Shown here one piece after another: positions 8,320 to 16,273 of a DNA stretch of 19,124 bases. The notes under the pieces were generated by a model that worked only from the letters and a program-made list of their open reading frames with translations, ran no database searches and was not told the origin of the DNA. The position numbers and the translations under genes were made by a program. Positions within the stretch are counted from its first letter, which is position 1; each line of letters starts with the position of its first letter. Origin of the DNA: an uncultured Bacilli bacterium (GTDB lineage: Bacteria; Bacillota_I; Bacilli_A; RF39; UBA660); contig CAKOPK010000018.1 of assembly GCA_934099115.1 (NCBI GenBank), positions 1 to 19,124 of the forward strand. Direction: 5' to 3'.

Positions 8320-9567
8320 TTATATTTTATCTTTTTTCATGAAATATACTGTATTAATAATTGCAACCACAGCATTCATTAATGTCAGTATTCCAATTAC
8401 TTCTAATATACTCTTATGGAACAGCAGTATCAATAGATAATCTATACACACTTCGCCGATCAATGACACTGCCATGACTTTATATTTTCCTATTCCCAAT
8501 GCATAATTAACCAATATTGTAATAAAGTTTATTGGAAAAATCATAAATGCAACTGGTACAATATAATCCACAGCCCCCATATATTGATTTCCATACAAAA
8601 GTCTTATAATAAATGCTCCCATCACGTATAAGACAAGCAATGCCAGAGCAGACAACACCCCCGTGTATATTAATGACTTTTTAAGCATTTGTCTTGATTC
8701 CTGTTCAGTCTTTGCAACCACCGTCATCGGAAATAACACAACAACAATAGCACTTGCTATGTATTGTGTCAATTTTCCCAAAACCAGAGCCACACTATAT
8801 TCTCCTGCCATTTCATTAAAATAATGCTTAATCAAGAGCATATCAATATTCTGCATAAGTGTCAGTCCAATATTCACAATGCATGTCATAATGCCAAATT
8901 TTATGATAGTTTTCCATGTTACTTTTAATTCCACACGCTGGTATGATCTTGTTTTTCTAAAAACAATCCCAAGACCTATAGCAACTGCCAAAACAGAGCC
9001 AGTCAGCATTACCAGAAGAATACATTCGATTTTTTGTTCCGTTTTGGTACTGATCAATACACCCAATACCTTAAACAAAGGTCCTATAATACCAATAACT
9101 CCATATGCCACAAATGCTTTCATCCCCTGCAGACTTCCTGTGGCAAGTGGCGTTACAACTGCAACCGCAACCAATGCAATCAGAAATACCGTATATTGAT
9201 TATTATCTATATTAAGATACTGTCGAATATTCCCGGCAAATAGTATTTCTCCCAATGTCATCAAAACAGCCAGACCGATTAATATCTTCCCCATGGATTT
9301 CAGAAAACTTTTTGCTTCTCCACGTTCACGTGTAAACCAGATTTCTGCCATATACTTAGAAACTATAAATGCAAAAATAGCATTTGGAATTACTAATATA
9401 TTATATAACGAAAAAATAGCATTTAATTCCCCATACAATTGCACATCATCCAGACATTTTCCTGATATAATCTGAAACACAGCTGACAAAAGATTACTGA
9501 TCATGATAAGACTGAACGATATCATACTATTGCGTTCCAACTCTGTATCTATTTCCTGCTTTTTCAT
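8320..9567 (-). CDS. Wzx-like polysaccharide flippase / MVF-MATE superfamily exporter (second of two)
   Basis: This 415-residue protein has about twelve hydrophobic segments throughout and no soluble domain. The opening is that of a Wzx/RfbX or MurJ-like protein: a short basic/acidic N-terminus, then SFSLIMISNLLSAVFQIISG and a GELNAIFSLYNI region. FPMTVVAKTEQESRQMLKKSL in the middle and the RLLYGNQYMGA stretch near 330 are typical of oligosaccharide flippases. Proteins of this type carry undecaprenyl-diphosphate-linked units across the membrane. The start is ATG 9567, with AGG about 10 nt upstream, 11 nt after the preceding GT2 gene. It is quite different from the other Wzx-like protein at 17421-18761, so the locus carries two exporters, possibly for two lipid-linked products. 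Confidence 0.88.
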   Translation of the reverse strand: MKKQEIDTELERNSMISFSLIMISNLLSAVFQIISGKCLDDVQLYGELNAIFSLYNILVIPNAIFAFIVSKYMAEIWFTRERGEAKSFLKSMGKILIGLAVLMTLGEILFAGNIRQYLNIDNNQYTVFLIALVAVAVVTPLATGSLQGMKAFVAYGVIGIIGPLFKVLGVLISTKTEQKIECILLVMLTGSVLAVAIGLGIVFRKTRSYQRVELKVTWKTIIKFGIMTCIVNIGLTLMQNIDMLLIKHYFNEMAGEYSVALVLGKLTQYIASAIVVVLFPMTVVAKTEQESRQMLKKSLIYTGVLSALALLVLYVMGAFIIRLLYGNQYMGAVDYIVPVAFMIFPINFITILVNYALGIGKYKVMAVSLIGEVCIDYLLILLFHKSILEVIGILTLMNAVVAIINTVYFMKKDKI

Positions 9568-9578
9568 TATTTTTTTAC

Positions 9579-10637
9579 CTATCGTTTTATTTTCTTCTTT
9601 CCATCATAGCTTGTAAATTCAGGTGTCTTACCAAGCACTTTCAGCCCATATTGATATAGTATCTGAACAGCAACATAGAAACTTAAAATTGGATGGAGCA
9701 GATATACACTATTCCGACGTGATACAGCCATACCAACGCCCTGCACAAATGGTATGATCAAAGTAAGGGCATATGGAATAAATAAATACTTCTTCAGTGC
9801 AACACCTTTTTGATACTTTGCTCTTCCGGAGAATCCCATTTCTCCTTTTTCCGCGAAATGAACATTGTTACAAATACGCCATTTCAATTTAGGCAAATAT
9901 GCTTTCAAAGAATCAACAGAATAATGTGTAAGAGGATCGTTCTTCATCAAAATAATTGATTTATCGCCCTTTTCCAGCATTTCATAGAATAAATGTACCA
10001 ATGCAGCACCATCTTCCTGTACATGTGGAAAATCCTTAAAATACTCTTTGTTAATCATGGTTCCGAGACAACACAATTCGAATATTGGAGCCTTTTTCAT
10101 ATTAGCAAAAGATACAATTATATAATTTTGTGTCTCTTCTGTCACCGTATAATATTTTCTTAAAACTTTATGCAAAAATTGATAATCCTTTGAAAAATGA
10201 TATATGAACAGCGAGAATGGATCTCCAAATTCTGAAATATACTGGTTAAGCCCAGGATAATCTTTTGGTCGTTTATACCCACTGCAAAGAACCGCTTTAC
10301 ACTCTGGGTGCTTTTCTGCTGCGTTTACCTTATTCAGTATACTGTCCGGATTTTCAATAACCTCATCATGATCAATCGTAATCAGATACTTTCCTTTTGC
10401 CTTATTAAATCCTATAAGTTTTGCGTTCACTGGTTCCGTCTTTGGATTATTATAAATCACACATCCATATGCTTTTGCTAATTCCAATGTCTGATCCGTC
10501 GATCCTCCATCTACAATAATAATCTCCAGTTTTTCCTTAGGATACGTCTGCCCTTCAATGGCAGCAAGTGTTTTTTGAAGTATTTTATAAGAATTAAATG
10601 TTGCAATCATTAATGATACAACCGGTAAATCATTCAT
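9579..10637 (-). CDS. GT2 family glycosyltransferase with C-terminal membrane-associated helices
   Basis: This 352-residue GT-A enzyme has VVSLMIATFN at its start, VDGGSTDQT at 42-50 (D43) and the metal-binding DHDE at 89-92. The C-terminal third has two hydrophobic stretches (about 285-335), suggesting membrane association. The reading frame is open for 25 codons upstream (to 10712). I chose ATG 10637 because AGGGAG lies 6 nt before it, because the GT2 homology begins immediately there, and because it falls 17 nt after the stop of the previous gene; the longer form would overlap that gene by 58 nt. The SDQ/STDQT region and DHD spacing are those of cytoplasmic transferases that add one sugar to a lipid-linked repeat unit. 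Donor and acceptor are unknown. Confidence 0.9.
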   Translation of the reverse strand: MNDLPVVSLMIATFNSYKILQKTLAAIEGQTYPKEKLEIIIVDGGSTDQTLELAKAYGCVIYNNPKTEPVNAKLIGFNKAKGKYLITIDHDEVIENPDSILNKVNAAEKHPECKAVLCSGYKRPKDYPGLNQYISEFGDPFSLFIYHFSKDYQFLHKVLRKYYTVTEETQNYIIVSFANMKKAPIFELCCLGTMINKEYFKDFPHVQEDGAALVHLFYEMLEKGDKSIILMKNDPLTHYSVDSLKAYLPKLKWRICNNVHFAEKGEMGFSGRAKYQKGVALKKYLFIPYALTLIIPFVQGVGMAVSRRNSVYLLHPILSFYVAVQILYQYGLKVLGKTPEFTSYDGKKKIKR

Positions 10638-10643
10638 GGCTAT

Positions 10644-10649
10644 CTCCCT
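10644..10649 (-). promoter_or_regulatory. Ribosome binding site deciding the GT2 start
   Basis: AGGGAG on the minus strand is 6 nt before ATG 10637. It supports this start over the longer open frame beginning at 10712 inside the preceding gene. Confidence 0.6.
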
Positions 10650-10654
10650 GTCTT

Positions 10655-11461
10655 TTATGCCTTTTTCCCGCTGAACAAGTTCTGCAGTTTCACAACTAAT
10701 GTCGGATTCCATTCCAAAACTGCTCCTTTAAAATATATTTTACAAAGCTCCCAGTTACTCATTGCCGGTCTTTTTTGGAAATCAAGTTTTATCCCATTAC
10801 GCTTACACAGTCTTACGCCATTATCCATCCACTTTCCACGTCTGACTCCCTCCTCGTAAGGAAACATGTAATCTAACGTAACGAGCAGAGGATACTCTTT
10901 ATCCTTTATTTCAATTGATCCCACACGTTCAAAATCCCATGCACTCCAACCATCCTTCATATATTGATTCAGAAAGTTCACATCCCATATTCCAACCTGC
11001 GTACAGATCGAATATGCTGTCCCCTCTTCATAATATCCTGTATTCTTATCTTGTCCATATTGTTTGGATGGTATCATTGGTGACTCTACCAGGCGTATAT
11101 TTCCCGCATGATATTTTTGGGTCAAAGCAATTTTCTCTTCAATCACCTGATTATCAATATAATCACAAAGCAGATAATCATCCATCCATAACGATGCATA
11201 TGGTGTATCAGCCGCTTTTATAGCACTCTTTAACATATGTGCCCAATCATTATCATCAACTACTATTTTATCAAATACATATCTTTCCCTGTCATTATCA
11301 TATACACCTGGATTTTTACCAAAGAAATGATCTGTGACTAAGAGTACCTGATATGGGCAATCCTTCCAATACTTTCTAAACAAAATTGAAAAGTATTCCC
11401 ACATATCGGAGTTTCGTTCACACGAATATATAATAATTGCCAGTTTGTTACTTTTCTCCAT
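10655..11461 (-). CDS. Atypical putative glycosyltransferase, not assignable to a named family by eye
   Basis: This is a 268-residue soluble protein. It begins with LAIIIYSCERNSDMW, continues with a Rossmann-like region (VLLVTDHFF at 39-47) and has the acidic motif LWMDDYLL at 91-98 (D94, D95), which resembles the DxD metal site of GT-A enzymes. Further on are SICTQVGIWD (151-160) and SAWDFE (173-178), a W-x-x-E-like pattern common near the acceptor site of GT-A transferases. It has no membrane helix and no signal peptide. The start is ATG 11461 with GAGGA 6 nt upstream, 13 nt after the preceding GT2. Its place between two GT2 genes, and the motifs, support a sugar transferase role in the repeat unit. 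Another nucleotide-sugar enzyme cannot be excluded. Confidence 0.72.
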   Translation of the reverse strand: MEKSNKLAIIIYSCERNSDMWEYFSILFRKYWKDCPYQVLLVTDHFFGKNPGVYDNDRERYVFDKIVVDDNDWAHMLKSAIKAADTPYASLWMDDYLLCDYIDNQVIEEKIALTQKYHAGNIRLVESPMIPSKQYGQDKNTGYYEEGTAYSICTQVGIWDVNFLNQYMKDGWSAWDFERVGSIEIKDKEYPLLVTLDYMFPYEEGVRRGKWMDNGVRLCKRNGIKLDFQKRPAMSNWELCKIYFKGAVLEWNPTLVVKLQNLFSGKKA

Positions 11462-11474
11462 GTTATTTCCTCAA

Positions 11475-12335
11475 TTATTTTCTTAATAGAATTTTAATGT
11501 ACGGCGTGATTGATCGAAATATAGCTGTTCCAAAGCCAAAATTTTTATTCAGATAATGAAACCAGTCATCCCTTGGCAATCCTTTCGGGGTTTCTTTTAG
11601 CCGCAGTCTTTCCCGCCTGCTTAATGCCTTATCTGTCCAACAGCCGGTTATCGCATTGTTAGCACAAACTCCAACTGCCTCTTCAAAGACATAAATCGGA
11701 TATCCTGCATGTGATATCTGAAAGCCATAATCAAAATCGCCAAGACTATGCTTATAAAATCCATCTATGTCAGGAATTTCGTGAAAAATTTTTCCTGGTA
11801 TCAGCACACAATTTGCATTAAATGTATCACATTTAGTCTCTGGTTCATCCGGTCCAACCATCCGGTAATGAAGGCTTTTTCCACCTTCATACAAAATCCC
11901 GCCATAACTTATACCACCTTCAGGCTCTAATGTAGCCCCTACCAACACTGGTATCTTTCTATCCTTTGTTCCTGTCTGTCCGCATAATGCTATTAATTTT
12001 TTATACATCTTTACAAGACTTTCCTCAAAAAAATCAACATCATCATTTAGCAACAGGTAAAAATCAGCCTCCATATGGTTTTGTTTTACATAAGACATGC
12101 CAAGATTCATTCCTTTAGACCAGAACAGATTTCCTGTGCCTTCAACTACAATAATATCTGCCTCTCCATTAGCATTCATTTTTTCAAGTTCTTCTTTTGT
12201 TCCATCTGTACTTTTGTCATCAACAACTACATATGTCAAATCAATTGTTTTCTGTACATTTTTCAGCGACTGAATGCATGCTACAGTCTTTTTTTTCCTG
12301 TTGTAACATGTCATGATTGCTATAATATCTGCCAT
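11475..12335 (-). CDS. GT2 family glycosyltransferase (rhamnosyltransferase-like)
   Basis: This 286-residue GT-A enzyme opens with IIAIMTCYNRKKKTVACIQSL, VVVDDKSTDGT at 36-46, and the metal-site run LLLNDDV at 94-100 (D98, D99). The region NLFWSKGMNLG (69-79) and LGDFDYGFQISHAGY later are typical of WbbL-like transferases, many of which add rhamnose. The donor is not proven here. The start is ATG 12335 with GAGGTG 4 nt upstream. That start lies inside the 3' end of the upstream GtrB-type frame, with a 95-nt overlap in a different frame. It is cytoplasmic, and the next gene follows 13 nt later. It should add one sugar to the lipid-linked intermediate. Confidence 0.92.
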   Translation of the reverse strand: MADIIAIMTCYNRKKKTVACIQSLKNVQKTIDLTYVVVDDKSTDGTKEELEKMNANGEADIIVVEGTGNLFWSKGMNLGMSYVKQNHMEADFYLLLNDDVDFFEESLVKMYKKLIALCGQTGTKDRKIPVLVGATLEPEGGISYGGILYEGGKSLHYRMVGPDEPETKCDTFNANCVLIPGKIFHEIPDIDGFYKHSLGDFDYGFQISHAGYPIYVFEEAVGVCANNAITGCWTDKALSRRERLRLKETPKGLPRDDWFHYLNKNFGFGTAIFRSITPYIKILLRK

Positions 12336-13278
12336 TTTTCACCTCTATACAGTTACTTTTCTTTACAATAAAGATAGGTCGATGCTTCATCTCCATATAC
12401 ATTCTTGCCATGTATTCCCCTATAATTCCCAAGAGTAAAATAATGACTCCGCCAAAAAATAAGAGCAATAATACAATCGTCGAATATCCGGTACGTCCTG
12501 CTCCGTTCCCAATTGCAGCTACAAAAATTGTAATTGCATAGATAAAAGCAACAAATACAATAAAAAAGCCAAGATAAACTGCCAAACGTAATGGTGCAGT
12601 TGCAAACGAAATAAAACCGCTCAACGCATATCTTACCAGTCCTCCAAATGACCATTTTGTCGTTCCTGCCGCTCGTTCTACATTCTCATATTCAATCCAT
12701 GTCGTATCAAATCCTACCCATGAAAAAATTCCTTTTGTAAACCGTTCACGTTCTCCTAAAGATGTCATGGCTTCTGCCATTTGTGCCGTCATCATCCTGA
12801 AATCAGAACCACCCTGAACCATATTCATATTCGTCATTTTATTGATCAGCTTATAAAATAAGCGTGATAATGCACTGCGAATCGGGGGTTCACCTTTTCT
12901 ATCTACACGTCTGGCACCACAACAATCATACCCTTCATCTAATTTTCTTGCCATCTCTGGTAATAATTCCGGTGGATGTTGCAGATCTGCATCCATCAAA
13001 ACTATATAATCTCCCTCCGCAGATGACAAACCTGCATATATTGCAGATTCCTTTCCAAAATTTCTTGCAAAAGAAATATATTTTACTTTTTCACTTCCAT
13101 ATTTCTTTTCCAATTTTAATATTTCCTCTAATGTATGATCCTTGCTGCCATCATTTACATATAAGATAGAAAAATCATATTCTGTTTCTTTTTCAAATAC
13201 TTCTCTGACACGTTCATATAATAATGATACGCATTCTTCCTCATTATAGGAAGGTACAACAAGTGCAATGTGTTTCAT
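12241..13278 (-). CDS. GtrB-type polyprenyl-phosphate glycosyltransferase (GT2 with two TM helices), with unusual C-terminal tail
   Basis: From ATG 13278 the protein is 345 residues. It has LVVPSYNEEE (6-15), VNDGSKDHT (41-49), SFARNFGKESA (69-79) and MDADLQHPPE (95-104, D96/D98), the signature of bactoprenol glucosyltransferases such as GtrB. Two membrane helices in the last third end at GEYMARMY...RPIFIVKK. A tail of about 37 residues follows that runs in another frame over the start of the next GT2 gene. ATG 13278 is preferred over ATG 13296 because AAAGG lies 10 nt before it and the upstream ATG lacks a usable ribosome site. It follows the GtrII-type gene by about 20 nt. Together they resemble the GtrB/GtrII pair that glucosylates O antigen, although the GtrA flippase is missing. 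Confidence 0.93.
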   Translation of the reverse strand: MKHIALVVPSYNEEECVSLLYERVREVFEKETEYDFSILYVNDGSKDHTLEEILKLEKKYGSEKVKYISFARNFGKESAIYAGLSSAEGDYIVLMDADLQHPPELLPEMARKLDEGYDCCGARRVDRKGEPPIRSALSRLFYKLINKMTNMNMVQGGSDFRMMTAQMAEAMTSLGERERFTKGIFSWVGFDTTWIEYENVERAAGTTKWSFGGLVRYALSGFISFATAPLRLAVYLGFFIVFVAFIYAITIFVAAIGNGAGRTGYSTIVLLLLFFGGVIILLLGIIGEYMARMYMEMKHRPIFIVKKSNCIEVKNGRYYSNHDMLQQEKKDCSMHSVAEKCTENN

Positions 13279-13297
13279 ACGGTGCTTACCTTTCATC

Positions 13298-14950
13298 CTA
13301 TTCCACTAATGTCTCTGACATTATGTTGTCTTCTGCTGTATTATTTTCATTTCCCCTCATTTTAACAACCACAACACCATCGATCATTTGTATTGAATCT
13401 TCTGCTGGATAAACTCCCATATTGGCAAGTTCTTCTGATTCGTCAATTGCTTTAGCCTTTTCAACTGGTGTACCCGGAATCTGAATATACATATATTCCT
13501 CCAGGAAAGTAGATATATGTCCTGCATTACACCATGGGTATACATCTGTTCCAGTCCACACTCCAGAGTCGATTTTTTCTGAATAAATATCCAGCTTATG
13601 ATAATTTTCTCCTAACAGATCATTACAATTTGCAAAATAAACCGGTGTATCTGCTGTATATCCCTCGACAGAAGATACTCTTGCCATCATGGTCGTAAGT
13701 TCAGCATTAATAGCATTCATATTACTATTCATTCTTGTATATAGCTGATTGGAAATTATAAAGCCGAAATAAATAATTACAGCCATTCCAAATATTCCCA
13801 TTGTCTGTAATATATTCACTACAGGCTTATTTACCTTTCTACATATATCAGGCAGATATTGAATCACTACAGTAACTAATATATAGATTAGAATTAAACA
13901 ATAATGAGTCAGTGCATGAATCCATCCTCTTCCATTCATGATCAGATAAATGTTATTTAACAGTATAGGAAGTGCTAACGACAATAATGCCAATAACAAG
14001 GCTTGTACTATCTTTTTCTTTCTTATATAATTGAAAAATCTATAAACAGCAACAATCGCAATAACTAACGTAATGATTATATTAGCATACGCCCATCCCT
14101 GATAAGAAACTTTATTTGTCGTATACATCCAGCTTCCGAAATTGCGATATCCCGTTACTACAGAATCTAAAACTGCTGATGGAGTAAATACAAATAGCTG
14201 ATCCTCATTTGCATATGCCTGGAGAGAAACATGATTGACGCGCAGCAGAATTTTTGTTGCAATCTGATATAGAAAAAATGCAGCAAAAACCATACCTGTA
14301 TCCCGTAACCCTTTTAAAAACCATACTTTCAAATCGGTTTCTTCCTGCATTAATTTTACATAATATATAATAACAATAAGACCTACTGCAACACTCAGGT
14401 ATGACTGATAAGTAGCCAAAGATATCATCAAACTGATACTGCCTAAAATAAATCCTGTGATTGTATTCTTTTCTACCAACCACACTGAAAAAACTGCCGT
14501 AATCAATGCGAAATAATAGATGTCGGCACTGGACATATACCCAAAATAACATGCATTCAATGGAAATGTTCCTAATAAAGCTCCTAACAATACTACAAGA
14601 ATCTTATCTTCAATCTGAAAAATGCTCATCAGACAAGCTGCTGTAAACGCAAGTATAACTGCTGACAATATTCCATGAATAACCGGAGCTCCAAATTCTG
14701 TTCCTATCATCTTGAAATAATATTGCATCCATTTTCCGCCACCGAGATAAGTACTTATCGTTCCGGTCTTAAAATCTCCCATCAGATCATCATGATTGAT
14801 CCAACGATTAGTAAACACATACATATTAGCTATGACTGTCACAAAAAAAGTGACTGCTGCTGCCAATTTTGTATTTTTGTTAATATGTTCATACTTATCT
14901 GCTATAATATCTGTCACCTTTTCTGTAAACAGTTTTTTTAGAAAATCCAT
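13298..14950 (-). CDS. GtrII-type membrane glycosyltransferase (Glucosyl transferase GtrII family)
   Basis: This is a 550-residue polytopic protein. After a first helix (about 28-47), it has the motif NRWINHDDLMGD with H53, D54 and D55, followed by GGGKWMQYYFK. This resembles the HDD and GRW region of the GtrII family, which transfers glucose from undecaprenyl phosphate to polysaccharide outside the cytoplasmic membrane. About ten further hydrophobic segments run to residue 404, then a soluble tail of about 146 residues (405-550) that would be extracytoplasmic. The start ATG 14950 follows the GNAT stop (TAAGGAGAATG); the SD is unusually close to the start codon, so initiation may be coupled to the upstream gene. 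The GtrB-type gene directly downstream is its likely donor-making partner. Confidence 0.85.
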   Translation of the reverse strand: MDFLKKLFTEKVTDIIADKYEHINKNTKLAAAVTFFVTVIANMYVFTNRWINHDDLMGDFKTGTISTYLGGGKWMQYYFKMIGTEFGAPVIHGILSAVILAFTAACLMSIFQIEDKILVVLLGALLGTFPLNACYFGYMSSADIYYFALITAVFSVWLVEKNTITGFILGSISLMISLATYQSYLSVAVGLIVIIYYVKLMQEETDLKVWFLKGLRDTGMVFAAFFLYQIATKILLRVNHVSLQAYANEDQLFVFTPSAVLDSVVTGYRNFGSWMYTTNKVSYQGWAYANIIITLVIAIVAVYRFFNYIRKKKIVQALLLALLSLALPILLNNIYLIMNGRGWIHALTHYCLILIYILVTVVIQYLPDICRKVNKPVVNILQTMGIFGMAVIIYFGFIISNQLYTRMNSNMNAINAELTTMMARVSSVEGYTADTPVYFANCNDLLGENYHKLDIYSEKIDSGVWTGTDVYPWCNAGHISTFLEEYMYIQIPGTPVEKAKAIDESEELANMGVYPAEDSIQMIDGVVVVKMRGNENNTAEDNIMSETLVE

Positions 14951-14960
14951 TCCATTCTCC

Positions 14961-15479
14961 TTACTTATTAATCATGGCCATTAAAATCAAATCTTTGTAA
15001 ACTCCATTAATGCGCACCTCATCCTTCTGGTACGCCTCTTTTACAAACCCAACTTTGGAATAACTACGCTGAGCCCTTTCATTCTCCGCAAGTACTTCAA
15101 GATACACTTTATGCAAATTTAATGTTTGGAACGCATACTCTACCATTAACTTTGCAGCTTCTGTCCCATATCCTTTTTCCCTTGCGTCATCCTCTCCTAT
15201 AAAAATACCATACTCTGCCTTTTCATGAAGCCGATTAATATTTCTCAGATAAACGCTTCCAACTGGTCGATTACTGTCTTTTTCATATAAAATAAACTGA
15301 GCAACTTCTCCGCTTGCCACCTTTGTTCTCAACCATTTTGTATGATTTTCTGCAGTAAGCGGCTGCTGAATGATAAAATATTTCATAACATTCGGATTAT
15401 TCCGCCATCTGATAATATTAGGTGTATCATCTTCTGTAATACTTCTTAATATAATTTTATCTCCGATTATCTCTTCCAT
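14961..15479 (-). CDS. GNAT family N-acetyltransferase, RimJ/RimL- and PseH-like
   Basis: From ATG 15479 this is a 172-residue GNAT protein. It begins IIGDKIILRSITEDD and IRWRNNPNVMKYF (a WRN pattern seen in PseH-type enzymes), with the acetyl-CoA pyrophosphate loop around DAREKGYGTEA (motif A) and the final LENERAQRSYSKVGFV part (motif B). I chose ATG 15479 over an in-frame ATG at 15506 because AGGGAG lies 4 nt before it; it still overlaps the 3' end of the GT26 gene by 23 nt, indicating translational coupling. In a sugar cluster such a protein most likely acetylates an amino group of a nucleotide sugar, for example 4-amino-4,6-dideoxy sugars. It could thus act downstream of WecE. The substrate is inferred. 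Confidence 0.88.
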   Translation of the reverse strand: MEEIIGDKIILRSITEDDTPNIIRWRNNPNVMKYFIIQQPLTAENHTKWLRTKVASGEVAQFILYEKDSNRPVGSVYLRNINRLHEKAEYGIFIGEDDAREKGYGTEAAKLMVEYAFQTLNLHKVYLEVLAENERAQRSYSKVGFVKEAYQKDEVRINGVYKDLILMAMINK

Positions 15480-16227
15480 TAATCTCCCTGTTTTCCTTTC
15501 TGACAAGCCTCAAAAACTTCAGATTTGTATCCCAGTAACGTTTAAACAACCTCTTCGGATCCTGTAATAATCTATATAACCATTCCAGGCTCAGTTTCTG
15601 CATCCATTCCGGTGCCCGTTCAATAATACCTGCATGATAATCAAATCCTGCGCCCACACCAATCATCACAGCATTCACCCTGCCCTGATGTGCAGCCATC
15701 CATTGCTCCTGTTTTGGTGCCCCAAGTCCAACCCATAAAATATCTGCACCACTTTCATTTATTGCTGCAATGTCCTTTTTTTCCTCCTCATCTGTCAATG
15801 TACGATATGGTGGAGATACCATCCCTGCAATAATAATTTGTGGATAGTTTTTAATCAGATTTTCTTTCAGTTTTGCTAATGTTTCCGGGCTGCCTCCATA
15901 AAAATAATGACGTAATCCATTCTCTCTTTCAAATAATTCCCGCATCAAATCCGGTCCCGTGACACGTTCAGCCTGTATGTATCCACGCTTTCTGCTTACA
16001 ACAGATAATGGTTTTCCATCAGGCAAAGCCATTGCTGCATTATTCTGGATTTTCTGATATTCTTTATTTTCATATCCCATCACAGTTGTATGCACATTTG
16101 AGACACATATATACTGCCCTCTTAATGTTTCTATATTCTGTTCGATTAATTGTACTGTCTCCTTCATATTTGTCACCAATATATTGGTTCCTAAAATAGA
16201 ACAGTATGTTAAATTCTTTTTATTCAT
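15457..16227 (-). CDS. tagA: GT26 glycosyltransferase, WecG/TagA/CpsF family (probable ManNAc-type transferase)
   Basis: The 256 residues show the family hallmarks: a catalytic Asp in ALPDGKPL (D70), Arg in ERVTGPDLM (R88), a GGSPETL phosphate loop (111-117), VGLGAPKQEQWM and GVGAGFDYHAG. A basic, amphipathic C-terminus (WLYRLLQDPKRLFKRYW) matches the membrane-binding appendage of TagA-like enzymes. TagA uses UDP-ManNAc to extend lipid-linked GlcNAc, and WecG uses UDP-ManNAcA. No UDP-ManNAc dehydrogenase is in the window, so ManNAc is the simpler guess. The upstream gene is a UDP-GlcNAc 2-epimerase family protein that could make the donor. The 46-nt gap upstream contains a strong promoter but no ribosome binding site near ATG 16227. 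Confidence 0.93.
   Translation of the reverse strand: MNKKNLTYCSILGTNILVTNMKETVQLIEQNIETLRGQYICVSNVHTTVMGYENKEYQKIQNNAAMALPDGKPLSVVSRKRGYIQAERVTGPDLMRELFERENGLRHYFYGGSPETLAKLKENLIKNYPQIIIAGMVSPPYRTLTDEEEKKDIAAINESGADILWVGLGAPKQEQWMAAHQGRVNAVMIGVGAGFDYHAGIIERAPEWMQKLSLEWLYRLLQDPKRLFKRYWDTNLKFLRLVRKENREINGRDNRR
15484..15489 (-). promoter_or_regulatory. Ribosome binding site for the GNAT gene, inside the GT26 gene
   Basis: AGGGAG on the minus strand is 4 nt before ATG 15479. It decides between that start and an in-frame ATG at 15506, and places the GNAT start within the last codons of the upstream gene. Confidence 0.55.
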
Positions 16228-16235
16228 ATCGTTTA

Positions 16236-16264
16236 ATTATAACCTATGCCTCATGTAATGTCAC
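16236..16264 (-). promoter_or_regulatory. Near-consensus sigma-70/SigA-type promoter giving an almost leaderless mRNA
   Basis: On the minus strand, GTGACA (16264-16259, five of six consensus bases) and TATAAT (16241-16236, exact consensus) are separated by 17 nt. Transcription would be expected to start at about A16229 or G16230, only 2-3 nt before ATG 16227 of the GT26 gene. It lies wholly in the 46-nt gap after the UDP-GlcNAc 2-epimerase gene. Confidence 0.6.
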
Positions 16265-16273
16265 TGTTTTTCG

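Noticed and set aside
8319..8324. TATAAT on the minus strand upstream of wecE as a possible -10 box
   Set aside because: No hexamer resembling TTGACA lies 16-18 nt upstream, and the region is an A/T-rich 3' end of the flippase gene.
8879..9199. Plus-strand open frame of 106 codons
   Set aside because: It is antisense to the flippase gene at 8320-9567, with composition typical of the reverse of membrane-protein codons and no family features.
10638..10712. 25-codon N-terminal extension of the GT2 gene at 9579-10637
   Set aside because: It overlaps the end of the preceding gene and lacks a ribosome site, whereas ATG 10637 has AGGGAG at 6 nt and the domain starts there.
10915..11223. Plus-strand open frame of 102 codons
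   Set aside because: It is antisense to the atypical transferase gene; no ribosome site and no recognisable motif.
12353..12655. Minus-strand open frame of 100 codons
   Set aside because: It is an alternative frame inside the GtrB-type gene. Its stop is of interest only because it shows where the GtrB frame might end after a one-base shift.
12979..12994. TGCAGATCTGCA palindrome
   Set aside because: It lies inside the codons for the conserved DADLQ motif of the GtrB-type gene and is explained by coding sequence.
12864..13169. Plus-strand open frame of 101 codons
   Set aside because: It is antisense to the GtrB-type catalytic domain; a His/Leu-rich product without a family pattern.
14205..14552. 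Minus-strand open frame of 115 codons
   Set aside because: It is an alternative frame inside the GtrII-type gene, Cys/Tyr-rich and without its own start signals.
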